From an uncultured Clostridium sp. (GTDB lineage Bacteria; Bacillota; Clostridia; TANB77; CAG-508), in NCBI GenBank assembly GCA_946500265.1, contig CAMMVE010000007.1, positions 1-58,818 on the forward strand: a stretch of 58,818 bases of DNA. The letters are read 5' to 3'. The notes under the pieces were generated by a model that saw only the letters and a program-made list of their open reading frames with translations, was not told the DNA's origin and ran no database searches. The position numbers and the translations under genes are program-made. Shown here in pieces: positions 6,869-15,615 of the stretch. Each line of letters starts with the position of its first letter. Position 1 is the stretch's first letter.

Positions 6869-8567
6869 ATGAAAATTGCTGAAAATTTCAAAAAAATATT
6901 TTTCCCAAGTGAAGAACCAACCCATCATTTTACTTTACCTGCCAATAATGAAGTTGTACCCAATAACAATAAAGTTGCAGATGAAGTTGATGATGTAAAA
7001 GAAATATTTCCAAGTATTGACGTTAATATTGATTATATTAAAGTAAAGTATAATCTTTTAATAAACAGCGATATAATGCTCCGTGAATTCATCTTGACTG
7101 CACGTAATAAACAGTATAGAGCTTTTTTGCTTTTTATTGATGGAATGGTGGACATAGATTTAGTTAATAACTACGTTTTAAAGCCTTTGATGTTAAAAAA
7201 TTCTGCTAACTCTTTTGAGGGGAATCAAAACCAAGTAGTTTCTGAAGCTGTAACTAATAATATTACTGTAAGAAAAGTAAAGAAATTTGATATAAAAGAA
7301 TATATCTACAATTCACTTTTGCCTCAAAACAATGTAAAAATAAGGACAGAGTTTTCCGATGTTTTCTCTAGTGTTAACGCTGGTGCTTGCGCTCTTTTTG
7401 TTGATACTTTGAATATAGCTTTTGACATAGATATTAAAGGATTTAAATCAAGAAGTGTAGCCAAACCTGAAAACGAGGTTGTTATACGCGGTCCTCAAGA
7501 AGCTTTCGTTGAGAATATTCGTGTTAATACTACTCTTATTCGTAGAATTGTAAATAATGAAAATCTAATAGTAGAAAATTTAAAAATTGGCAATGTCAGC
7601 AAAACAGTGTGTTCGTTATGCTACATGAAAAATATTGCTAACGATGACCTTGTTGCGGAAGCTAGGTACAGATTAAATAATATCAATATCGATTATCTTG
7701 TATCATCTGGACAATTAGAGCAACTTTTTGAAGACAATAGTAAATATAGCTTACCACAAGTAATTGCTACAGAAAGGCCTGATAAAACTGCAACACATCT
7801 TTTGGAAGGACGAATTGCAGTTCTTGTTAATGGCAGTCCTTATGCCTTAATTGTTCCAGCAGTATTTATAGATTTTTTAGAATCACCTGAAGATAATAAT
7901 ATAAAATTTCAATTTGCAAATTTACTAAAGTTAATTAGAATTGCCTCATTTTTAATTACATTATTACTTCCGGGTATATATGTTGCCATAACCAGCTTTC
8001 ATCAAGAGTTTATTCCAACAGAACTCCTCTTTGCAATTGTCGCATCTCGCGCATCTGTTCCTTTTTCTATAATATTTGAAATTATTATTATGGAATTATC
8101 ATTTGAGCTTATACGAGAGGCAGGTCTAAGAGTTCCATCACCTGTCCGGTCCAACAATTGGTATAATTGGCGCCCTGATAATTGGTCAAAGTGCTGTTGA
8201 AGCTGGAATAGTTAGTCCTATACTTATTATAATTGTTGCAATAACTGGTATAACCTCATTTGCTATTCCTGACTATTATTTAGCATTTCACTGTAGAGTA
8301 AGTAGATTTGTATATATTATTTTGGGATATTTTGCAGGACTTCTTGGAATTGCAATTGGTGCTTTCGTGCATTTACTAATTGCAACTAAAATAAAATCTT
8401 TTGGTGTGTCTTATCTTGACCCATATATTCCATCAAAAGGCAAAGTCTTTAATGGTATATTTAATGCTCCATCATGGAAAAGAGAAAAAAGATCCGATTT
8501 TTTAGACACCAAAAGAGAAGAAAAACAAGAACATATCAGTATGAAATGGAAATATCCAAATTCTTAA
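6869..8567 (+). pseudogene. gerA: Spore germination receptor subunit GerA family, frame broken at 8147
   Basis: The A subunit of a nutrient germination receptor sits in the spore inner membrane. The first frame (6869-8200) has the N-terminal soluble domain (YKVKYNLLINSDIMLREF-like), LLEGRIAVLVNGSPYALIVP, the membrane helices and REAGLRVPSPV. It then shifts to nonsense and stops. The missing part continues one base later in the frame ending at 8567: GPTIGIIGALIIGQSAVEAG, more helices, and LDPYIPSKG. Dropping one C at 8146/8147 restores an uninterrupted protein of 565 residues. The break is exactly at an in-frame CGG codon (8147-8149). It may be a real mutation, a sequencing error, or +1 recoding. 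A SD (AAGGAGG) lies somewhat far from the ATG. First gene of the germination operon. Confidence 0.85.
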
Positions 8568-8688
8568 TTTTTCAACTGCTTTGTGATATTTTCAAATTTG
8601 AATTAGGATAGTTTTGTTTATATGATAATTGGTTATAGGTCATCCATTTATATAAAACCTAAATATTTTATAAAAGGATGAAATTTGT

Positions 8689-9813
8689 ATGAACTATACT
8701 AAACTTGGTAATTTTGAAGCAATTTGTCTTATAGTAGTACTTTTCATTAATCATATTGTTTTAAATTTACCACAAATGATTTTAAATAGTAGTGGTACCG
8801 CTTCTATTTTAAATTGTATTTACGTTTTTGCATTGGTATTAATTTTAGGAATTTTAATATTAAAACTATTAAAGAATTTTGCCGGATTAGATATTATCGA
8901 TATTTCTGAATATTTAGGTGGCAAAGTTTTGAAAATTTTAATAGGCACTCTTTGCATATTCTACCTAATATTAGAAACCGCATTTTTAACTAGAATGTTT
9001 TCCAAAAATCTATTTTTAGTATATTTCAATAATTACCCTCTTACCTTTATAATTTATCTATTTTTGTTCGTCGCAGTCATTGCTAACATAATGGGTAAAA
9101 AATCGATAATAAAAACAAATACAATAATAGTTCCAATAGCATTAATTAGTTTATTGTTTACTTTTATATTTGTAATAGATTTATTAAGAATTGAACGTTC
9201 TCTTCCTTTATTTGCTAATGGTGCTAGTAGCATTTTTCTTTCAGGTGCAAGCAATATATTTGCATTTAACGGATTATTTTTCTTATATTTTATATCACCC
9301 ATGTTAAATAAAAAGGAGGATACTGCTAAAATTACATTCACATCAATTTTAATATGTGGAATTTTTCTAGTCTTGTCTATTGCTACATTAGTATTTGCTT
9401 TCTCAGATATTTACGATATAAACAGAATTTCACCAATGTATTTCATTATTGTAAATAGTAGGCTCACTGCATTTTTAGAAAGACCTGAAGTATTATTTAT
9501 ATTTATATGGACGATTGCTCTTATGTCTTTTATAAGCATTGCTGTGATGTTTTGTTTAAATATTTTCAAGAAACTAACAAACATGAAAGAAGCCAAATCG
9601 CTATCAGTAGCAGTTTGTTGCATTATATTTATTGTATCTCTGTTAATAAATAATGTATTTGCTTTGGAAACTATTGCAAATGCCTTTTATAAATATGGTA
9701 GTTTAATAATGGTGTTTGGAATTCCAATATTAATTTTAATAGCCGCAAATATAAAAAAGAAAGTAAAAAAGAGCAGTATAGTTATGAAAAATGCGACTCC
9801 TCTTAAAGAGTGA
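8689..9813 (+). CDS. gerB: Spore germination receptor permease subunit, GerB family
   Basis: A 374-residue polytopic protein with about ten hydrophobic segments, belonging to the GerB/YndE branch of the APC transporter superfamily. It starts MNYTKLGNFEAICLIVVLFINHIVLNLP and contains DIIDISEYLGGKVLKIL near residue 65, typical of this family. In germination receptors this subunit is thought to bind the germinant within the spore inner membrane. It lies between gerA and gerC in the same orientation and, unlike them, its frame is intact. The SD AAAAGGATG is 9-10 nt from the ATG. Confidence 0.93.
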   Translation: MNYTKLGNFEAICLIVVLFINHIVLNLPQMILNSSGTASILNCIYVFALVLILGILILKLLKNFAGLDIIDISEYLGGKVLKILIGTLCIFYLILETAFLTRMFSKNLFLVYFNNYPLTFIIYLFLFVAVIANIMGKKSIIKTNTIIVPIALISLLFTFIFVIDLLRIERSLPLFANGASSIFLSGASNIFAFNGLFFLYFISPMLNKKEDTAKITFTSILICGIFLVLSIATLVFAFSDIYDINRISPMYFIIVNSRLTAFLERPEVLFIFIWTIALMSFISIAVMFCLNIFKKLTNMKEAKSLSVAVCCIIFIVSLLINNVFALETIANAFYKYGSLIMVFGIPILILIAANIKKKVKKSSIVMKNATPLKE

Positions 9814-9854
9814 GAAAATAGCATTTTGTAAAATCAACTTGAAAGGAGTTTTCT

Positions 9855-11112
9855 ATGAACCAAAAGGTAAGAAAAGTATTTGCAATTATTATACTTGTTA
9901 TTCTGCTTATTCTATCTACTAGTTCATACTATGGCATCAAAGGTATAGATAATCTAGCATATGTTGTAGCAATTGGTCTTGATGTTGGAGATACAGAAAA
10001 ATTAAAGCTTAGTTTGCAAATCTCTGTGCCAAATAACGGAGGTGGTGATTCCGGTTCATCTTCTCAGTCATCTTCGGTTGTTGTTGACTCTATCGACTGT
10101 TCATCTATAAATACTGGTATCAATTTGTTTAACAGCTACCTTGGGAAAGAAGTAAATTTATCTCATTGTAAAGTTTTGATAATCTCTGAAGAGCTTGCTG
10201 CACAGGGTGTAAATGAGTTTCTATATACTCTTATAAATGATGTACAGTTCCGAACAGATTCCAACATTATTATAAGTAAATGTGATGCAAGAAGTTATCT
10301 TGAATATTCTGCTCCGTTGCTAGATAAAGTATCAGCAAGATATTATGAAATTGCCCCAACTTCTAGTGAATACACTGGCTATACAGAAAGTATTACTTGT
10401 AATGAATTTTTCTCAGCGATAAATGCAGATTTTGCAGAACCTGTCGCTATACTTCGGATCAATTAATAATGGAAGTACTCAGAAGACATCTTCAAAAGTT
10501 TCTTCGGGAACCTCAAGCTATTATAGTGCTGGTCAAACTCCTATTTCAGGTGAACCAGGAGTAGAAACCATGGGGCTTGCTGTATTTAATAAGGATAAAT
10601 TGGTCGGAGAATTAAATGGTTTTGAATCAATTTGCCATTTAATAGTATCAAATAAATTAAAAAATGCTCAAATACGAGTACCTAGTCCAATAGAGGAACT
10701 CGAATATATAGATTTATATCTTGAACCAAATGGCAGTACAAAAAATTCAGTCTCCTTAGTTAATGGCTCCCCATACATTACTGTAAAAGTTAAGCTTACA
10801 GCTATAATGCAGTCAATGAATGAAAATATAAATTTGAAAGACGATGATATAGTCTCCAAGATAGAAACATCTGCTCAAAACTTTCTAACCGAACATATAA
10901 ATAATTATCTATATAAAACTTCAAAAGAGCTACATGCGGATATTGATAGTTTCGGTTTATATGCTTTGAAATATTTTTATACTAAGCAAGAAGCAGATAA
11001 TTACAATTGGCTTAGCCATTATAAAGATGCATTCTTTGATATAGATGTACAAGTAAATTTGCGTTCAAGCTATTTATTAGTAAATACATCTGAGAATAAA
11101 TCTGAAAAATAA
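9855..11112 (+). pseudogene. gerC: Spore germination receptor subunit GerC family, frame broken at 10455
   Basis: GerC subunits are extracytoplasmic proteins of the germination receptor. The first frame (9855-10466) covers the signal segment, NLAYVVAIGLDVGD, KVLIISEELAAQGV and NEFFSAINADFAEPVAIL. The second frame continues GSINNGSTQKT, GLAVFNKDKLVGELNG and the C-terminal domain up to 11112. Removing the C at 10455 joins them into a 418-residue protein of normal length. The break falls on an in-frame CGG codon in the context CTT-CGG-A. The usual lipobox Cys appears absent (LILSTSSYYG), so it may not be a lipoprotein. A SD (GAAAGGAG) precedes the ATG. Confidence 0.85.
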
Positions 11113-11188
11113 GGTATACAAACGTGGCTCTCCCACATATGTACAAGAGTATATAAGCTCAAAATAGAAAAATAAGAAAGGAATAGAA

Positions 11189-11344
11189 ATGAATCTCGTA
11201 GTATTTTTGACATGTATATATGCATTTTTAGAAATAACTATAACAGGTTATATAGAATACACTGAAAACAAAAACAAAGCTACAGGTATAATACTTTATG
11301 CCTTAGCCTTGTTTTGCCTAATTGCTCCTAATTTCGTAGTTTAG
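11189..11344 (+). CDS. Small hydrophobic protein at the end of the germination operon
   Basis: A 51-residue ORF with GAAAGGAA eight nt before its ATG. It reads as two hydrophobic segments (MNLVVFLTCIYAFLEITIT and GIILYALALFCLIAPNFVV) around a charged loop EYTENKNKA. It follows gerC by 76 nt in the same direction and precedes the repeat at 11353. I do not recognise the family. Small membrane proteins do accompany some germination receptors, so a role as an accessory subunit is possible but inferred from position only. Confidence 0.6.
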   Translation: MNLVVFLTCIYAFLEITITGYIEYTENKNKATGIILYALALFCLIAPNFVV

Positions 11345-11352
11345 ATTAAACT

Positions 11353-11410
11353 TGAACTTGAACAGAAGGGACACTCCTTTTTGTTCAAGGAATTAAGGTC
11401 TGTCCCCTTG
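11353..11410. repeat. Intergenic GGGACACTCCT-type repeat reaching into rnr
   Basis: GAACAGAAGGGACACTCCTTTTTG is followed by TTCAAGG and GGTCTGTCCCCTTG. The same core recurs at 5228, 17545 and 40669. The stop and last codons of rnr (EQGDRP) lie inside this element, so the repeat supplies the protein's C-terminus. Confidence 0.7.
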
Positions 11411-13153
11411 TTCCACTTTTTCGAAATCGATTTGTCTGCTGAGCTTGTCCGCTCTAATAACACGTACACGCATTTTGTCTCCAATGTGATACATTGTTTT
11501 TGTTTTTTCTCCTTGTAATGTTTTCATATTTTCATCATAAATAAAGTATTCATCTCCTAATTTGTCAAATCTAACTAATCCTTGGGCAGTATTATCTAAT
11601 TCAACAAATACTCCAAATGATGTTATACTTGATATTATTCCATCATATTCTTCTCCAATATGTCCTTCCATATATTCTGCTATTTTTATATCTACACTTT
11701 CTCTTTCAACTTTTTGTGCTATTTTTTCACATTCGGATGAAATTTCTGCGTATTTTGTAGCTTGTGTAGAATATTTTTCTTTTTCTTCTTCACTTAAGAT
11801 ATAGCTTTGTTTCAAATATCTTGATATTATTCTATGAATGAATAAATCCGGATATCTTCTAATTGGTGAAGTGAAATGGCAATAATATTTACTTGCAATT
11901 CCAAAATGCCCTTTATTTTCACTTTCATATCTTGCAACTTTTAAAGTTCTAAGAATTAAGTTTGATATAACTCTTTCTTCTGGTTTTCCTTTTGCTTCAT
12001 TAAGTACGTGTGCAAATGCAGTCGGATGAACTTCTTCATTATTACACTTTACTCTATATCCCATATTAAATAAAAATTTGTTGAGTTCTTTTACTTTATC
12101 AATGTCTGGATTTTCATGCACTCTGTATATAAAAGGAGCCTCTAGCCAGTAGAATTTTTCTGCAATTGTTTCATTTGCTGTAAGCATGAATTGCTCTATA
12201 ATTTCATTTGCAAAATACATCTCATATTTAGTAATATCTATTGCAAATCCTCTTTCATCTAATATTACCTTGGTTTCCGGCAAATCTAAGTTTAAACTTC
12301 CGTCTTTACTTCTTCTATCTTTCAATATATGTGCCAATTCTTCCATTAATTTAAAATGAGAAATATATTTTTCATACCTTTTTACTACTTTTTTGTCCGA
12401 ATTATCTAGTATTTTTTGTACATTTGTATAACTCATTCTTTCTGTAACTCGAATTACACTCTTAAACACATCAGAAGATACGACCTTTCCCTTTTGGTCT
12501 ATTTCCATAACGCAAGATATAGCAAATCTATCTACTCCTGCATTTAAGCTACAAATCCCATTAGAAAGTTCAGTTGGGAGCATTGGAATTACTCTATTTA
12601 ACATATATACGCTTGTACCTCTTACAAGTGCTTCCTTATCTAATAAAGAACCTTCTTTTACATAGTAACTAACATCAGCAATATGAACTTCTAAAATATA
12701 ATTTCCATTATCTAGTTTTTGCACATTTACAGCATCATCTAAATCTTTTGCATCTTCGCCATCTATCGTGAAAATCTCTTGATTTCTTAAATCTTTTCTA
12801 TTTGCTATATCATTTTCATCAATTTCTTGTTTTATTTTTTTTGCTTCTTTTACAACTTCAACAGGAAAATCATATGGTAGACCATACTCTTTAACAAGTG
12901 ATAGCATATCGACACCAGCTTGGTCTATGTACCCTATAATTTCAATAATTTTACCTTCTGCACTTTTTCCATTCTTAGGTTGTTTTGTAATTTCCACAAC
13001 AACTTTTTGATTATTCTTAGCCTTCAAAGCATTCTTCTTGGAAACATATATATCTGTTCCTAGTTTCTTATCATCTGGAACAACAAAGCCAAAGTTCCTG
13101 CTTTTCTGATAAGTTCCAACAATTTGCTTTTTATCTATAATATTTTTTTCCAT
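11393..13153 (-). CDS. rnr: Ribonuclease R family 3'-5' exoribonuclease
   Basis: RNase R degrades structured RNA processively and works with tmRNA in quality control. After a cold-shock-like OB domain (residues ~10-55, SRNFGFVVPDDKKLGTDIYV) comes the RNB catalytic domain: TIDGEDAKDLDDAVNV with the metal-binding Asp cluster, EVHIADVSYYV, LPTELSNGICSLN, and HFTSPIRRYPDLFIHR. A C-terminal S1 domain follows (YDGIISSITSFGVFVELDNTAQGLVRF). At 586 residues it is over 100 shorter than typical RNase R: the N-terminal winged-helix and first cold-shock domain are missing. A GGGACACATTT palindrome sits just upstream. It follows secG, the usual Firmicutes order. Confidence 0.95.
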   Translation of the reverse strand: MEKNIIDKKQIVGTYQKSRNFGFVVPDDKKLGTDIYVSKKNALKAKNNQKVVVEITKQPKNGKSAEGKIIEIIGYIDQAGVDMLSLVKEYGLPYDFPVEVVKEAKKIKQEIDENDIANRKDLRNQEIFTIDGEDAKDLDDAVNVQKLDNGNYILEVHIADVSYYVKEGSLLDKEALVRGTSVYMLNRVIPMLPTELSNGICSLNAGVDRFAISCVMEIDQKGKVVSSDVFKSVIRVTERMSYTNVQKILDNSDKKVVKRYEKYISHFKLMEELAHILKDRRSKDGSLNLDLPETKVILDERGFAIDITKYEMYFANEIIEQFMLTANETIAEKFYWLEAPFIYRVHENPDIDKVKELNKFLFNMGYRVKCNNEEVHPTAFAHVLNEAKGKPEERVISNLILRTLKVARYESENKGHFGIASKYYCHFTSPIRRYPDLFIHRIISRYLKQSYILSEEEKEKYSTQATKYAEISSECEKIAQKVERESVDIKIAEYMEGHIGEEYDGIISSITSFGVFVELDNTAQGLVRFDKLGDEYFIYDENMKTLQGEKTKTMYHIGDKMRVRVIRADKLSRQIDFEKVEQGDRP

Positions 13154-13194
13154 TATTTGTTTTTCCCTTCCTTAACCCCAAATTGATTTGAATC

Positions 13195-13221
13195 TCTGGG
13201 ACACATTTAAATGTGTCCCCA
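13195..13221. repeat. GGGACACATTTAAATGTGTCCC palindrome between secG and rnr
   Basis: A 22-nt perfect palindrome (13197-13218) flanked by CT and CAG, followed by CGTTTCACTGATTT. It belongs to the same family as 25079-25121, 26571-26594 and 55239-55266, which share the TTTAAA centre and GTTTCAC-like flanks. Confidence 0.8.
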
Positions 13222-13304
13222 GCGTTTCACTGATTTAAATAAAAAAACATATATAACAAAAATTGCTATATATGTTTTTTTATTGTATATTTTAAAATAA
13301 TTTA

Positions 13305-13556
13305 CTACATTACAAATAAAATTGAAAGTACTATTGCAAGAACCACAAACAAAACGCCAGTTACAACTGTCATTCTTTTTATTCTACCTTCTTTAGTTCT
13401 ACCCTTGTTTTGCTCGTAAAAGTTATTTGCTGCAGCACCTGTAACTGTTTGAGAAGCTCCATTAGAGTCTTTTGTTTGAATAGTTGCAAGTACTATTAAT
13501 ACTATACAAATAATAACATATATAACTAAAATAATATTTCTTATAATTTCAACCAT
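13305..13556 (-). CDS. secG: Protein translocase subunit SecG
   Basis: SecG is a small auxiliary subunit of the SecYEG channel. The 83-residue protein has two transmembrane helices (residues ~5-27 and ~63-82) separated by a polar loop with the family signature GASQTVTGAAANNFYEQNKGRTKEGRIKR. GGAAGG precedes the ATG. It is followed by rnr, the conserved secG-rnr order of Firmicutes. Confidence 0.94.
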   Translation of the reverse strand: MVEIIRNIILVIYVIICIVLIVLATIQTKDSNGASQTVTGAAANNFYEQNKGRTKEGRIKRMTVVTGVLFVVLAIVLSILFVM

Positions 13557-13654
13557 TTTTAATTCAATCCTTCCTAAAAAGCGGTAATTTTTTTGTAACA
13601 GTAATATTGTAGCATATATTTTTACTTAATGCAAGAGTTTTTTGTTATTCCTTT

Positions 13655-14059
13655 TTAAAATATATTTTTTACATTAAGTCTTGTTTTGTCCTGTATGTGT
13701 TCTAGAATAAACACACATTTTTCTAGTTCTGGCAAAATTTCATCATATCTGCCTATTTCTCCAAATCCTTTCATTGTAAAAATTTGAGTCTCCACTTTTT
13801 CTAATTCGTCATGTTCTATATAATATGCCAATTTTTCTTGGCATTCATTCCATGTATTTTCTATATCTCGTATTTTTGTATTAACATCATTAGATAAATT
13901 TTTGCTATCTTCTTTCTCGACGGCCAAGCTTGTCTCTTTTAAAATATCTAACTCTTGGTTCATTATACTTACACATTTTTTTGTATAATTTTGTGTAATA
14001 ATATTAGTTACTATTATTAATATAAAAATTATTATACAAATAATTAATTCTTTTTTCAC
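13655..14059 (-). CDS. DUF4363-type membrane protein
   Basis: One N-terminal transmembrane helix (KKELIICIIIFILIIVTNII) is followed by a helical extracytoplasmic domain with the family-typical pattern ENTWNECQEKLAYYIEHDELEKVE and a C-terminal IQDKTRLNVKNIF. I chose GTG 14059 because GGAGG stands 5 nt upstream; the TTG at 14071 precedes that SD. DUF4363 proteins are found beside DUF421 proteins in spore formers, as here. Function is unknown. Confidence 0.8.
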   Translation of the reverse strand: MKKELIICIIIFILIIVTNIITQNYTKKCVSIMNQELDILKETSLAVEKEDSKNLSNDVNTKIRDIENTWNECQEKLAYYIEHDELEKVETQIFTMKGFGEIGRYDEILPELEKCVFILEHIQDKTRLNVKNIF

Positions 14060-14171
14060 AGCTTCCTCCAACTCTATATAAACTCTTTGAATGATATCTA
14101 AACTTTTAAATTATACTTTTTAATTAGAATTTTACAAGTTTCATATATTTTTTAGTAAATTGGTCTATTAC

Positions 14172-14849
14172 TTATTTTAGCTTCATTTTCTCTTGGCAAA
14201 AAATTTTTCCCTTGCCATCTATTGTAACAATTAGAGCTTGTTCCGGCTTTATTTTGAATCTATTCACTTGGTTTTTAAGCCATTCATAATCCTTATTTAT
14301 TTTCTTTAAATTTTCATACATTACTTTACCATCTAATACCAAATCATAAGTTATTCCTTCATATTTCGGTTTTAAATTTAAATCTTCCATAGTAACATTC
14401 TTTTTTTCTGGTTTTTGAATTACAGTAACTTGTCCATTCGTTTCCAATATTGCATATTCTACATCCCCTATATTTACAACATCACTTCCTCTTAGTCTTT
14501 CTTCAAGCTCATTTACCGTAAACCTTTCCTTTCTAAGCACTTTTTCATCAATTCTTCCCCTATATATTAGTATGGATGGCTTTCCACATAGTATTTCTCT
14601 TGCTTTTATGCTTTTTATATTGACTACCGATATAATTAAATGCATTACCAATAAAGCTAGAATCGGGATAATGCCATTAGTTATCGGGATTCCTGCATCT
14701 GCCATTGGAGTTGAAGCAAGGTCCGCTATCATTATTGAGATGGCAAGTTCAAAAGGCTGTAGCTGCCCAATTTCTCGCTTTCCCATTAGTCGCATTACTA
14801 CTAAAACAATTATATATAAAAAAATTGACCTTATAAATATAATTAGCAC
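14172..14849 (-). CDS. DUF421 (YetF-like) membrane protein
   Basis: About three N-terminal transmembrane helices containing VMRLMGKREIGQLQPFELAISIMIADLAS, the DUF421 hallmark, then a soluble C-terminal domain with KPSILIYRGRIDEKVLRKERFTVNELEERLR and VEYAILETNGQVTVI. The family occurs in spore membranes of Bacillus and Clostridia; its biochemical role is unsettled. The start is ambiguous: GTG 14849 lies 9 nt after AAAGGA, while ATG 14858 touches that SD and the in-frame ATG at 14909 has none. It probably forms an operon with the DUF4363 gene downstream. Confidence 0.88.
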   Translation of the reverse strand: MLIIFIRSIFLYIIVLVVMRLMGKREIGQLQPFELAISIMIADLASTPMADAGIPITNGIIPILALLVMHLIISVVNIKSIKAREILCGKPSILIYRGRIDEKVLRKERFTVNELEERLRGSDVVNIGDVEYAILETNGQVTVIQKPEKKNVTMEDLNLKPKYEGITYDLVLDGKVMYENLKKINKDYEWLKNQVNRFKIKPEQALIVTIDGKGKIFCQEKMKLK

Positions 14850-15011
14850 TTTAAGCATTCCTTTCTTGTAATTTGAAATATTTTCAAATTGTATAGTCAA
14901 GATTAGCATTTTATCTGGTATAAAATTTTACTTTTTTATTATTTTTCACAATTTTTTTATAATTATTCAAAATGTTTTGTATAAAATAATTTTTTTCGTT
15001 CATAATATTAG

Positions 15012-15132
15012 TAATATCAAAGATTATTTTTAACTTTTTTTATTTTTTTATTTGTTACGGATTTCATTTTTTAATTTTATTTGTTGAAATTTTTTCGTTT
15101 TTCTCTTTTCCTTAAAATAATCTTTGATATTA
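15012..15132. repeat. 19-bp inverted repeat in the leader of the YvlD-like gene
   Basis: TAATATCAAAGATTATTTT (15012-15030) pairs perfectly with AAAATAATCTTTGATATTA (15114-15132) across an 83-nt T-rich loop. It lies in the 349-nt gap between the divergent DUF421 and YvlD-like genes, ending 66 nt before the latter's start. I see no known riboswitch or terminator in this gap. It may be a small inverted-repeat element or a regulatory structure. Confidence 0.75.
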
Positions 15133-15198
15133 ATTTTTAAAACCTATACATTTTATATAATTGCTTTTATCTGTTTAAATGGATTTAAGGAGGTTTGT

Positions 15199-15567
15199 AT
15201 GGAAAATAATCAAGCTCAAACTAGAGGTAATACTTCTACAGTATGGCAAATTGTTGGTAGATTAATTACAGCAGCAATTGTTCTTGGAATTACAGCATTT
15301 TTCACTCCAGGATTTCAAATTAGTAATATATGGGCTTTAGCCGCAGCAGCAGTTGTTTTAACTGTAATAGATTATTTAATTACTAGATTCACAGGCTTAC
15401 ATGTTAGCAGCTTTGGTAAAGGATTCGTAGGATTCGTTCTTGCTGCAGTAGTACTATATGTAACTCAGTATTTCGTAGCTGGTTACACAATATCTTGGAT
15501 AGCTGCAATAGTTGGTGCTTTAGTATATGGAGTAGTTGATTACTTCTTACCAGGCGAGCAAATGTAA
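15199..15567 (+). CDS. Small four-helix membrane protein, YvlD/phage-holin-4-2 family
   Basis: A 122-residue protein with four hydrophobic segments: IVGRLITAAIVLGITAFFTPGF, WALAAAAVVLTVIDYLI, GFVGFVLAAVVLYVTQYFV and ISWIAAIVGALVYGVVDYF. The pattern TPGFQISNIWALAAAAVVL matches the YvlD family, named after phage holins but chromosomal and of unknown function in Firmicutes. A perfect AAGGAGG lies 7-8 nt before ATG 15199, so the longer upstream in-frame ATG is unlikely. Confidence 0.88.
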   Translation: MENNQAQTRGNTSTVWQIVGRLITAAIVLGITAFFTPGFQISNIWALAAAAVVLTVIDYLITRFTGLHVSSFGKGFVGFVLAAVVLYVTQYFVAGYTISWIAAIVGALVYGVVDYFLPGEQM

Positions 15568-15584
15568 CTTAATAGTTTTAAAAT

Positions 15585-15611
15585 GGGACAAGGGGACGGT
15601 TCCTTTGTCCC
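15585..15611. terminator. GGGACAAGG/CCTTTGTCCC hairpin
   Basis: A hairpin with arms GGGACAAGG and CCTTTGTCCC followed by ACTTTT, in the 48-nt gap between the converging YvlD-like and radical SAM genes. It resembles the first spoIVA hairpin (GGGGACGG..CCGTCCC) and probably serves both directions. Confidence 0.65.
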
Positions 15612-15615
15612 ACTT

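Noticed and set aside
15199..15567. Phage holin and hence a prophage
   Set aside because: The YvlD family is chromosomal in Firmicutes; no lysin, capsid or integrase genes are present.
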